The translations under genes and the position numbers were made by a program. 64,000 nt of DNA from Amylostereum areolatum (taxonomy: Eukaryota; Basidiomycota; Agaricomycetes; Russulales; Stereaceae): NCBI GenBank assembly GCA_012932865.1, contig SAXG01000004.1, positions 1,116,001 to 1,180,000 on the forward strand. Direction: 5' to 3'. This document shows positions 1 through 9,718 of the stretch, one piece after another (positions within the stretch are counted from its first letter, which is position 1; each line of letters starts with the position of its first letter). Under the pieces are notes generated by a model. The model saw only the letters and a list, made by a program, of their open reading frames with translations, was not told the origin of the DNA and ran no database searches.

Positions 1-1546
1 GTCGAGGAAGCTGTGATGACAAGTCGGGTCTTATTGGCAGTCTGCACGTCTCCAGACTTCCCGCCATTCCTTCAAGTGCTTATGTCAATCCCACAGCACG
101 GCGGTTGAGACCCTGCTCAAAGCCAGGTTCAAACCAACGAGATCCATCGTCCTCGCTTTTGGAATCGACGAAGAACGCGGTGGTGTAGACGTAAGCACTC
201 CGTATTAGCCCTGTCCTCACCCTCACCGGATCTCTTAGGGCGCGCGGTACATCAAAGATCATCTCCTGGAGAAATACGGTCGTGGCGGATTCTCGATGTT
301 GGTAGACGAGGGCGGTACGAACTTGACTGTTCGAACACTTGATTCGTTGCTGACTTTGGGAGTACTTAGGCCAGTATGAAGACAAGGGAGAAATCATCAT
401 CTCAACTCCCAATGTAGCCGAGAAGGGAAAGCTCAATGTCAGGGTGGAGATATCTGCTCCAGGGGGGCATTCCAGCGTCCCGCCTCCTCATACCGTATGC
501 CACCAATCTCACTCCAAAATCTCTCGTTGATTTGTTTTGTGCAGGGCATCGGCTACTTGTCCTCCATCATCACAGCCCTCGAGGACCACCCTCTCCCCGC
601 GTCGCTCAAGCGCAATGGCACCTACTTCCGCACTCTCCAATGCTCAGCCGCGCACGATCTTTCTTTCCCTCCTTCCCTTCGCAACCTTGTCAAGTCTGCG
701 AACACGAATGACCAAGCACTACAAGACTTGCAAGTCGCGCTTTTAGCCAAAGATGAGAGGGGGTTCCGAGCCATCACAGGAACTACGCAAGCGGTTGACT
801 TGATCGGTGGTGGAGTCAAAGTTAACGCTCTCCCAGAAACATCATGGGCGGTTGTGGATCATCGCATCGCCGACTATAGGTGCGCTTTTCTCTTGTGTAT
901 GCCATCAAGGCCGTCTTCTTATAACAAGAATCTTATTTGCCTTCGTAGTTCCGTGGCTGAACTTCAAGCTCGCTATGTCGACGTGCTTGCACCTGTCGCA
1001 TCTGCTCTAAACCTCACATTTGATGCATTTGGGACCCTCATACCCCGCGCCGATGGCACATCGTTGAATGGCCACCTCCGTCTCACAGACGCGTATGGCA
1101 CCGCGCTCAATCTTGCCCCCGTTTCACCCACGGACGGTAGTGGTCCATGGGAACTTTTGTCCGGAACCATTCTCTCTACCCTCGGAAGCTCCCTTCGCCC
1201 AACCATGAGAGAAAAATCAGCGATCGTCGCTCCTGGCCTTGTCCTGGGAAACACTGGTTTGTCTTCTCGTCTTTAGCCTTGGATCACCGATCTGACTCTA
1301 GGCATAGACACGAGACACTACTGGAACCTCACCAAACACATCTTCCGGTACAACCACATCGGTTCAAGTGACCGGTACAACGGCGCACATACGATAAACG
1401 AAGGTATGTTCATGCCTATGGTGCTCTGAGGCTATCATGAGACGGAATACACCCTAGCTATCAAAGCGGAAGGATTCCTCGAAATGGTCCGTTTCTTCAC
1501 CAGGCTTATTCTCAACGCGGACGAGACACCTTTGCTGGACAACTGA
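1..1546 (+). CDS. M20 vacuolar carboxypeptidase (CPS1-like), 5' end missing
   Basis: This is the C-terminal two thirds of a zinc aminoacyl/Gly-Xaa carboxypeptidase of peptidase family M20, which normally works in the vacuole. The first visible exon carries RGSCDDKSGLIG, with the zinc-bridging Asp. It is followed by AFGIDEERGG (catalytic Glu) and LVDEGG, then by the dimerisation-domain motif SAPGGHSSVPPPHT and VDHRIADY. Introns end near 96, 240, 353, 544, 948, 1303 and 1456. The last exon gives the C-terminus ...NADETPLLDN with TGA at 1544-1546. The first intron (44-96) keeps the frame only with a GC donor. The gene starts left of the window. The family call is firm; CPS1 orthology is inferred. 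Confidence 0.9.
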
Positions 1547-1629
1547 AATCTGTACAAAATCGAGTCGGTGTTCTAGGTGTATCGTAACAAATCACAACCA
1601 CCTGTAATGGTGTTTCTGCAGAAATATGA

Positions 1630-2746
1630 CTAGTTCGTACTGCCTGCTCCTCTATGCGCACTCAACTCGGCCCATGTCCCCAGGCCATAAAACGAAGGAA
1701 GTCGTCTCCACAGCATCCCCCTTCCGATGTCCTCCTCGTCTATCCACTCCAACTGACATGGTCTACAAATAAGATCCAGTAACTCCTCCTTCCCCATGCA
1801 CATTGCAACCCGCTCCCGGTTGAACAGATGCACGTCGTTTTCGTAACCATTCACCATTTTGTTCTCTCCAACGAAATAGGCCACGAACTGTTGCATAAGT
1901 GCTTGGGAACAATGGCGCTCGTAGGTGTTGTCAAGGTACTTCCGGATGTAATCGTCCATAACGATACGTTTCTCGCGGACGAGTTGGTGTCTCCCTAGGA
2001 TGCAGGTCTCGAGCGCCTCCATGGGGAGAGTTACGACTGTCTCGCCTTCGGCCGGTGCGTCGCCAGTGTACCCGCGGAATATAGCCTTTGGCGGAAACTG
2101 GGAGCAGCGGTAATACGCCACGGGGAGGATTTCCGGGATGTTGTGTTTGATGCCCGCGCGGATGGCACGGATACAATCAGAAACGGTCAGCGTCGCATCG
2201 AGGGACTCGTACGAGACTTGGAACTCGGAAAGCGAGGACGGGAAATATGCCCTCAGATAGCCGCCGATCTCCGTTTGAACGAAGTCGACCATGTACTTGG
2301 AAGAGATGTCGAGCAAGCCGGTGAGGAAGCGCATGTCCATCGTGTTCTGGTTACGGACGTGACTTTCGTGGCCGAACGCTTCATTGTCAGGGACGAGTTA
2401 TGGCGCGCAGGAAAGGGGCATGGTAAACGCACTTGGCAAAGTAAAACATCTTAATGAGATGGTACATGTCCTCGGCGGGATCTGGCATGTGAACGACGGC
2501 CACACCTTCGGCAAGGCTGTCCTGGGGTGTCCCGACCGCGAACATGTCGCGGAAGACTTCTGAATGGACGGACAAAACTGATCGATGAAGACGAAATATG
2601 GCATCCTGGCATTGAAGGATAATGTTGCCGTCGTCGAAGAAAAGTTCCTTGTACTTTTCCGGGAGAGCGCTAGCATCAGGGGCACCCTCCTCGGTGCGGG
2701 GGTGTTTTGCGGCGAGCTCCTCGTTACTACTAGATGTATTGTCCAT
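1630..2746 (-). CDS. BTB/POZ domain protein
   Basis: This is a two-exon gene (2746-2433 and 2362-1630) of about 348 residues. The intron at 2363-2432 joins ...FYFAK to NHVRNQNTMDMRF. The N-terminal third is a BTB domain: KELFFDDGNIILQCQDAIFRLHRSVLSVHS, then EVFRDMFAVG. BTB domains mediate dimerisation and often recruit substrates to Cullin-3 ligases; the function of this fungal subfamily is not known. The C-terminal region has a Cys pair, CRPC, near its end, as the other BTB proteins of the window do. It is one of four intact BTB genes here, and the most diverged. Confidence 0.85.
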
Positions 2747-4304
2747 TCTACAGCGCAGATGACAGTTGGCTCAATGGTGTGTTGCTGTTTGCGAAGATTT
2801 CGATGGTAAGCTTACCTCGATAACTGATTCAGATAAAACGCGTGGAAAGGGAGAGCTCTGGTGGCGGAGTGAAAAGTAGGATAGGAGTAAATCGCATGGC
2901 CATGAATCGTGGGGGTGCTCTGAACGGCACGATTCACGGTGCTGTTTCAACACACTTCAACTCGTCACTTCGGACCTCTTCAGACCGACGTGCACGTGCC
3001 CGAATCGTGCTCGACGAGCTATGGGTGCTCGATTCAACCCCTTCCCGCCCTCCTGACTGCCCAAGATGTTTTGACGAATAGAAACAAGGTAATACATACA
3101 TGAGGTATCAAAAAACCTTTGGAATTGGTGCACACAGGCAAGCAAAATGGGGAATACGTGTGTTTAGCTTGAAATGAGGGTCATATTGGCACGGTGAATC
3201 CCACTTCGAATCCTGAAGCGGCTCGAGAGCCGCTTCAGGATTCGAAGTGGGATTCGGGACTCGATCCATGCTGAATCGCTGTCCAAATTGCCTCCCGAAT
3301 CGAGTGTGAATCGGGCGCTCTGAACACTACTATATGATTGTTCCGAGTCCCAGCCTGTTAACGCGGTCACGTGGTACGTACTTATTCCTTCGCGTTTGCG
3401 TTTTCATCAAGTTTACACTTGAAGCTAGTCGTGTTCGGGTCTTATTATCCTACACTCAAGTAAGTAGTGCTATTATCTCCACCGTCCGCAGTGTTATGAC
3501 AGCCTGAGCTTGCGTATCGCAGCCTATTAAGGAGTCTGTGGGCAAAATTGTTGGTGATCACTTCGCAAGCCTCAGGCTGAGCCCGTCACTGCGTCATGGG
3601 TCGCGTCAGGTGCGACAGCGACGGCGGGGCTAAGTAAAGCGGTGGGACTGCGATGAGGGTTTGAGGAATGTGAAACACTGCAAGTATCAAATTTCCGGGA
3701 AATTGACACACTCCAATCCATGATGCACTAAGAATTTTTTCACTGAGTTCAAACAAGTACTTGACGCTGGGAGGCCGCCCACATTGTCGTGGATTGAATG
3801 AACACTTGATCTGTCATTTATAGCCTCGGAACGGTGACCCTGCCTCGAATATGGGCCAGTGTCATTTTTCTGGCCGACAGATCTGAATGTCGAGTAGCAG
3901 ATACAGGCTACAGCCAGTAGCCGTTATATTGAGGATTTCTGCTCGCCACGGGAACACGGTGGCATGCGAAAAATGCATGGTGAAGGGGTGCATGAAAATG
4001 ATGCACTAAGCCCACACGCGTCTACTAGTATAAGAACTGGCTTAAAACTGACATCTGTTGTGATCTTCATGACTTCGACAATAACACCGTGAGCACCCGT
4101 TGTCTACAGGTTGCGGTCTCCCTCGCCCGTCGCAAATGTGACTGCTGATCATGAAACGGGAACTAGCGTGAACCAGGCTGAACCAGGCTGCGAGGAGAGT
4201 GGAGTCGCGCCTCTGTATCCCCACCAACATATTTTGACGGGCATCTATGCCAGCGTTTCTACTCTACACGAGTCAACCAATTCCGTGCTCAGCGGTCGGA
4301 GAAG
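2747..4304. other. Intergenic region with inverted repeats
   Basis: No credible gene is seen. Between about 2890 and 3330 the sequence is rich in short copies of GAATCG/CGATTC in both orientations, and the string gctctgaac occurs twice (near 2918 and 3319). A perfect hairpin sits at 3196-3255. This looks like the debris of one or more small inverted-repeat elements. The stretch 3400-4300 shows nothing recognisable apart from the promoter of the next gene. Confidence 0.4.
3196..3255. repeat. Perfect 28-bp inverted repeat
   Basis: Two perfect 28-base arms (starting gaatcccacttcgaatcc) are separated by a 4-base loop, cgag. Short imperfect GAATCG motifs continue on both sides. No target-site duplication is visible directly at the ends, so it may be the core of a larger, older element. 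Confidence 0.8.
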
Positions 4305-4313
4305 GATATAAAA
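4305..4313 (+). promoter_or_regulatory. TATA box of the small secreted protein gene
   Basis: The motif gatataaaa lies about 85 bp upstream of the ATG at 4394, with a C/A-rich leader between. This spacing is usual for a strongly expressed fungal gene. Confidence 0.6.
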
Positions 4314-4393
4314 GACACCAACCTGCCCGCCGTTACCCTCACCAACAAACGGCTCTCGCAAACAACTCACTACAAACGTCCATCCACAACACC

Positions 4394-4987
4394 ATGTTCT
4401 TTTCCAAGGTACTTGTCGTATATTCTGTTCCCGAGTACGCTGGCGGATACTTACTGCTCGTAGACCTTCACCTACCTTGCCATCCTTTCTGGCGCGGCCA
4501 GCTATGTCGCCGCTGAAGGGTGCTTCACTTCTGGACAGGAGGGCTCCTGCGGTGGCTTTGCCGACCAGTTCTTCAACGACGCCTCTCCTGGCGGCTCTGT
4601 AGGTTCTCCATAGCACTACCCCCCTGCACTTCCTGATGTTCATCTTGTGTAGTTGATCCCGAACGAGAGGCGTACGCGCTGCTACAACAGCAACGGCTTC
4701 AAATGTGAGCTGCAAATAAATTTGATGTTTGATAGTAGAGCGAACAACTCACGACGACCGTCACAGGTGACCTCCGCGCTCTCAACACCGGCAGTTCCAG
4801 CGCTCTGATCAACAAGGGCGACGTTGAGTCGGCGGGTGATCAGGCCGACGGATGTGACCGCGTAAGCAACGCATTTGTCCAGACCATTGTGTAGCATCCT
4901 GGGGCTAACAAACATCGGCCACAGGGCGGTATCTTCACTGTCGGAGGGATTCAGTACACGTTCGATCCGAACGCCGGAACCTGCTGA
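4394..4987 (+). CDS. Small secreted six-cysteine protein
   Basis: Five short exons encode about 119 residues. A signal peptide (TFTYLAILSGAASYVAAEG) is followed by a mature part with exactly six cysteines, at about residues 25, 34, 60, 68, 97 and 119 (the last residue), which would allow three disulfides. Introns lie at about 4409-4469, 4600-4653, 4705-4766 and 4864-4924. All are GT..AG, and joining them keeps one frame to TGA at 4985-4987. The size and cysteine content suit a secreted effector-like or wall-associated protein. I do not recognise the family and assign no function. Confidence 0.7.
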
Positions 4988-5239
4988 AGAACGGTTCCGC
5001 TAGGGCCCTCACAAGATGTACGAACTTCGAAGGGAGCCACATTAGTAGCTGCCTATTGAAGTGCAGAGAAGCCCCTGTTCCCGTACTTGTACAATCATCA
5101 ATCATTTCGGAAAAATAGTTCGTGCTTACATTGGGTAAGATATGAATGAGTCCATAAGTTCCCTCCCGTCTACGAAGCAAAAGAGAGAGCGGACGGCGGT
5201 GCGTGGACTTCGTAGAGACAGAGACATAGAAGGACACAC
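4988..5239. other. Short intergenic stretch
   Basis: Nothing recognisable is seen between the small secreted protein gene and the BTB relic. The lost second exon of the relic would be expected here on the minus strand. Confidence 0.4.
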
Positions 5240-5500
5240 TTTGGGTAGTAGAATCTCTTAAGGAAGTGATCCATTCCTTCTACAGACTCTGAGGCTGCAA
5301 CCGTCGGAATGTCGTTGTCAGTAGAGAGGCTGCTATTGGCGTCGCCCACTGCGAACATATCACGGGAGACCTCGGCAAGCATGGAGCGGTAGACCTTGGA
5401 GGACGCTGTTCGGCATTGAATATTGAATGACAATGCTACCGTCATCGAACCATAATTCCTGAAATTTGTCTGGGATCTCGTCCTGTCCCCTTTCTTCATC
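5240..5500 (-). pseudogene. BTB domain relic
   Basis: The minus strand shows FQELWFDDGSIVIQ in one frame, then VYRSMLAEVSRDMFAVG and MDHFLKRFYYPK in another. Together these are a BTB first exon broken by an indel near 5420. The normal second exon with the C-terminal region is missing downstream. It is a decayed copy of the BTB family found elsewhere in the window. Confidence 0.7.
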
Positions 5501-5797
5501 CGTTCTTCGACGTTTTACAGGCCAAACACTGCCTTCTGGGTCGTTATCATTGTCCGGTGTGCTACTAGACTGTCAATTTATCGCTATATATCATGATGGG
5601 TCCCAATATACTGGTGTACTCCTACCTGTTGAGTATACCGTGGAGGTACAGCAAGTGCGAAGCTGATCGATGTCAAATGTAAAACCTCAAGTTGTCGAGG
5701 AATGACGAAGTGTTTACGTAATTGACCCAATGGCGGCATCCCAAATCCGGGATCCCCGATGGTAGTACGAGGTTGACTCCGTCGACGACTACTATCC

Positions 5798-5883
5798 CAG
5801 ACTCCTTCCCGCCGCTTCTTCGAGCACCGCCGGTCCCCCCGGCCCCCCACCTAACCACACCTGAAGCGGCGGGAAGGAGTCTG
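5798..5883. mobile_element. 86-bp MITE with 9-bp target-site duplication
   Basis: Perfect 20-bp terminal inverted repeats (5798-5817 and 5864-5883, outer end cagactcctt) enclose 46 bp. The element is flanked by identical 9-bp copies of ctactatcc at 5789-5797 and 5884-5892. A 9-bp duplication is typical of Mutator-like (MULE) elements. It encodes nothing, so a full-length element elsewhere must have moved it. The intact duplication suggests a recent insertion. Confidence 0.85.
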
Positions 5884-5892
5884 CTACTATCC

Positions 5893-6604
5893 ACGCCCCA
5901 ATGCACCCAAACCTACCCAAACCGTCTTCTATCCCCTAGCCCATCTAGAGTTTAGACGAACTCTTCTCTGTGCCTACTGTCCCACCAGGATCGGTCAACA
6001 CAAACGTGCTGCGTGAGTACAACAACTCATAAGTACGTTCAAGTTCAGTCCAAGCACAATGCACGATGACGAATGCATACCGTTCAGCTTTATGTTTTCC
6101 CCTTCATCACTCATGCAACTAATGTACAGGGAGCTATACGGTGCTTTATTTGGCTTGGTCTGTGTTCTACCACGCTCGCCGCCGTCTCAGGGCTTACCTT
6201 TCTTTAGTTCCTTCCCGTCAAACCCGCCGGATCGATGAGGTTCCCTTCTTCGCAAATAATGCGCCATAGGACTCGCGCTCGATCTCCCATCTCCAACTAC
6301 TTTCTTACGTCCTTGTTTGGACTCGACCCAGATACGACGAGATCGTGCACTGAGGGCGCGTAGTCGTACTTACCAAATCGCCACCAGCTCTCCGGAAAGG
6401 ATACAGATCGGTTATCTGGACCGCTTTTTCCCCGACGATGTTCTGTTTTTGATGATAGGCGGTCCCTTCGGCTTCCTCTGGGCTGATGATGAGGGTCAGA
6501 TGGTCCCTAGGTACGAGAACCGAAACGACACCAAAAGCGTCCAAACAACAGTCAAGATACTCTGCCATCCGTATCGACCCCAACCTCCCCTCACTTCTGC
6601 CATA
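5893..6604. other. Intergenic, 5' region of the FAD monooxygenase gene
   Basis: No gene can be supported. Open frames here lack coding character. The last part should hold the promoter of the gene starting at 6605, but no clear TATA box is seen. Confidence 0.4.
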
Positions 6605-8798
6605 ATGTTCTCCAAACCTTCGGTCCTAGTGGTACGCCGCCCCTTGTTATCTCGGCTTTGTTCCTCTCACGCACCTACCTTAACAGGTCGGCGCTGGCCC
6701 TGCTGGGCTCGTCATGGCGCTCTCGCTGGCACAAAACGGGATTCCCCTTCGCATTATTGACAAGTCAGACTCTCATCATGCTGGTTCCCGTGGCTTCGGC
6801 CTTCAAGTAAGCGTATACCACCTCATACAGTCCCCTATTCTTACATAGTCCTTCTCGCCACAGCCTCGTACTTTCGAGCTTTTTCAATCCCTTGGCATTG
6901 TGAACAACGTGCTCACGCTCGCCACACCCATTCCAACTATGCGCGCTTATAAGCTGCCTGGCGGCACACAGGCCGTCAAAACCTGGGATTTGTACGAGAA
7001 GGTCGAAACTCCTTGGCCAGATAGGCCGTATGTTAGTATCATCGTTGTGCCCTTCACCCACCATCATGTTTCTCATCCATGGACTTCTTAGGCAAATGGG
7101 GCGTGTTTGAGTCAAGCCTTGTTGGAAGAGATTATGCGCAAGCGTCTCGCCACATATGGTGTCACCGTCGAATTGGGGACAGAGCTCGTTGCCCTTGATC
7201 AAGACGCCGAAGGCGTTACCGCAACCATCGTGGCGCACCATTCTTCTGGTTCGCGCGAAACTCTTCGTTTTAACTACGTAGTTGGCGCCGACGGCGCTAA
7301 AGGTCGGGCTCCCACCTTGGAATGTGGACTTGCGTTGATATATACTCGCCAGGCTCGACCAGGAAGCTTATTGGGCTGACTTTCCAAGGGGAGACGCGTG
7401 ATACGGATGGCATGGTTTGGGGCGACGTCGAAATACGCGGATTAAAGAATGACGTGAGCGCTTCATCCTCGCCCATCTACTTGTAGTCTCATTTCTTTTC
7501 GTAGTTCTGGCATATCTGGGGCAAGCCCGGCCATTTTACGTTTGTTGCCCCTCATCTTAGATCTATTCACAGGGAGACTGATGTTCCACTGTCACAGTAT
7601 CATGGCTCGGCCACTGCAACTGGGCGAAGGCAGCCAGTTCGGCATAGGCATCACTGGGCAAAACTTCGATCCAACGGACCTAGCAGAACCGGACAAAGTC
7701 AAGGACTTCATACGCAACGAAACTGGCCGCACCGACCTCGAATTCGGGGATTTTACGTGGCTATCGTACTTCAAGTGTGTCTCCTTCACGACATCTATAA
7801 TCCGTATCCGACTTACCATACCCCCACATAGGCCCAATATGAGAATGGTAAACAAGTTCCAGGAGGGGAGAGTATTCGTTGTCGGAGGTATGCTGCCTTT
7901 CTCCCTCCGTGTACCGGTCCTTGATGTTGTCTACGCAGATGCTGCCCATGTCCACTCGCCTACCGGGGGGCAGGGCTTGAATTGCAGCGTTCAAGATTCT
8001 GTAAAACGTCAGCCCTCGTGTATTCACTGCTCGTTACTGACCACCGCATCATGACAGTCAAATCTCGCTTGGAAGCTCTCCCTCGTCCTCAAGGGAATGG
8101 CGTCCCCAAGTTTGCTATCTTCATACAATACCGAACGCCTGCCAGTCATCACGCAAATGCTTCACGCGACGACCCAGCTGTACACCCACACCGTCGCAAA
8201 GGAGAAACCACTGAATACGTCGACGGGCACGCCGGATGATGACAAGGCGTCAGGCTGGTTCCGGTGGCGCAACGGCGCGCTGCACATGTACGGGATCAAC
8301 TACCGATTTAGTGATATCGTTCTCGAGGAGCGGGATGCCACGCCGCAGGACGACGAAGACACGCGTGCTCGCGCGTACCAGGGTTACGAGGGCGCCCGTA
8401 CGTTGCGTGCGGGGGACCGTGCCCCCGAAGCGCCAGGCTTGGTGTCCGCCGATAGGAAAGAGACGTCTCTCTTTGCACTCTTCAAACCGACTTGCCACTC
8501 GGTCGTCGTTTTTACCGCTCCCGGAAAACATGACATCACTGGGGAAATCATCAATGCTACAAACATTTACGCAAAGGAGATCGTACAGACGATTATCATA
8601 ACCGATGATATCCAGCACAGTGACGACATTCACTTACCTTCCTTCTTCATGGATCGTGACAGCAATGCAAGGAAAGGGTACCTGGTTCCGAAGGGGAATG
8701 TGACCGTGGTCATCGTACGTCCTGATAGCTTCATCGGCGGGATCGTTGGAGACGCCGATGGAGTACATCGTTATTTTTCCAAGGTTCTGGGAATCTGA
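6605..8798 (+). CDS. FAD-dependent aromatic monooxygenase (phenol 2-monooxygenase type)
   Basis: This is a class A flavoprotein hydroxylase that would insert one oxygen atom into an aromatic or similar ring using NAD(P)H and FAD. After MFSKPSVLV the first intron leads into VGAGPAGLVMAL, the dinucleotide-binding fold. YVVGADGAKG is the DG motif, and VGDAAHVHSPTGGQGLN is the second FAD motif. The C-terminal part (from about GDRAPEAPGL) matches the thioredoxin-like domain of phenol hydroxylases. About nine introns all splice in frame; that at 7540-7597 restores FTIMARPLQL. The end is ...KVLGI at 8798. The substrate is unknown. It lies next to pyranose 2-oxidase, but no shared pathway is established. 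Confidence 0.9.
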
Positions 8799-8838
8799 TT
8801 AAAGGTGACGGTAACTGGATATCATTCTAAGTACAATT

Positions 8839-9123
8839 TTACTTCTCGGGTTGAGCCAATACATATGCACCACCCTTCCTTCCGGCTTCACTTTCACTTG
8901 TGAATGCGATGGGTGAATTGAATCTATGACTCAAATTCCCGGCCCATGTTTTTCCTTCGCGATTAACCTGCAAGTGTGACATCCATTTCAAACCCGCTCC
9001 AGGTGTGTTCAGAATACTTCATTTCCGACACGCTACTGACAAACATGCTATGTCAGAACTTTTGAATGAACTACTTACAGGGTCATCCGGAGGAGCGGGG
9101 TAGGCGGTGTTGGACAGATACAT
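8839..9123 (-). CDS. Small two-exon gene, unknown product
   Basis: Exon 1 (9123-9079) reads MYLSNTAYPAPPDDP. A 111-bp intron (9078-8968) has a perfect gtaagt donor and a cttgcag acceptor. Exon 2 continues VNREGKTWAGNLSHRF... to GGAYVLAQPEK and TAA at 8839-8841. The 57-residue product has no signal peptide or membrane segment, and I do not recognise it. The clean splice signals and long frame after splicing argue for a real gene, although an upstream exon cannot be excluded. It is convergent with the FAD monooxygenase. Confidence 0.45.
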
Positions 9124-9664
9124 GGATGTGCATTCAAAAAGGGGGGATGGAGCTTGCTTTTCTCAGCAAACCACTGTACAGGATCTCACGCTGGCGACTG
9201 CACTCGGAGCTCAACTGCACCACCGCCGGTTGAAGCCTTTCAGGGATGTCACCAGTCTCTGAACGGACCCCACATGAGCGTCTTTTCACTCTTTCTATCC
9301 TTGTGAACACCTTCCCCGCAACTTGTATGTCGCACGTTTGGAGCCCCATCAAATTTGCTGGCAGGAGCTGGCAGGATGGCGACCTTCTCGGATGTGCGTT
9401 TACCACATGGGACCTTTCTTTTCATCAGCTGCCCTGACGTTGCGTTCGGCACGAGGCACTTAAGCACCCAAGCAGCCGCGGGATCCGGACTTGCACTACG
9501 TACTGGATGGTGAAGCTTGTATGGAACATGCACATTGTGCTGTTCCTGCTGGTCTGGTACCGCGTCCGATATTCCGTCCGCCTTTCACGTCTAGCTTCTG
9601 TGACACAAGACGGAATACAAGCGGAGCGCATCCTGATAACTTACCAGGTGACCTGCGCGCACAT
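9124..9664. other. Promoter region of pyranose 2-oxidase
   Basis: No convincing gene is seen on either strand. The region must carry the upstream control of pyranose 2-oxidase and, on the other strand, of the small gene ending at 8839. Confidence 0.4.
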
Positions 9665-9672
9665 TATAAAAA
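9665..9672 (+). promoter_or_regulatory. TATA box of pyranose 2-oxidase
   Basis: The sequence tataaaaa starts 54 bp before the ATG at 9719, implying a very short 5' leader. Confidence 0.6.
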
Positions 9673-9718
9673 GAGTGAGCCCGAGCTCTGTCTCCTCATC
9701 GCATCCAACTCAGGAAAC

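Noticed and set aside
5170..5500. An intact 109-residue minus-strand gene
   Set aside because: Its first part is out of frame with the BTB motif FQELWFDDGS visible in another frame, and the second exon is absent. It is a relic.
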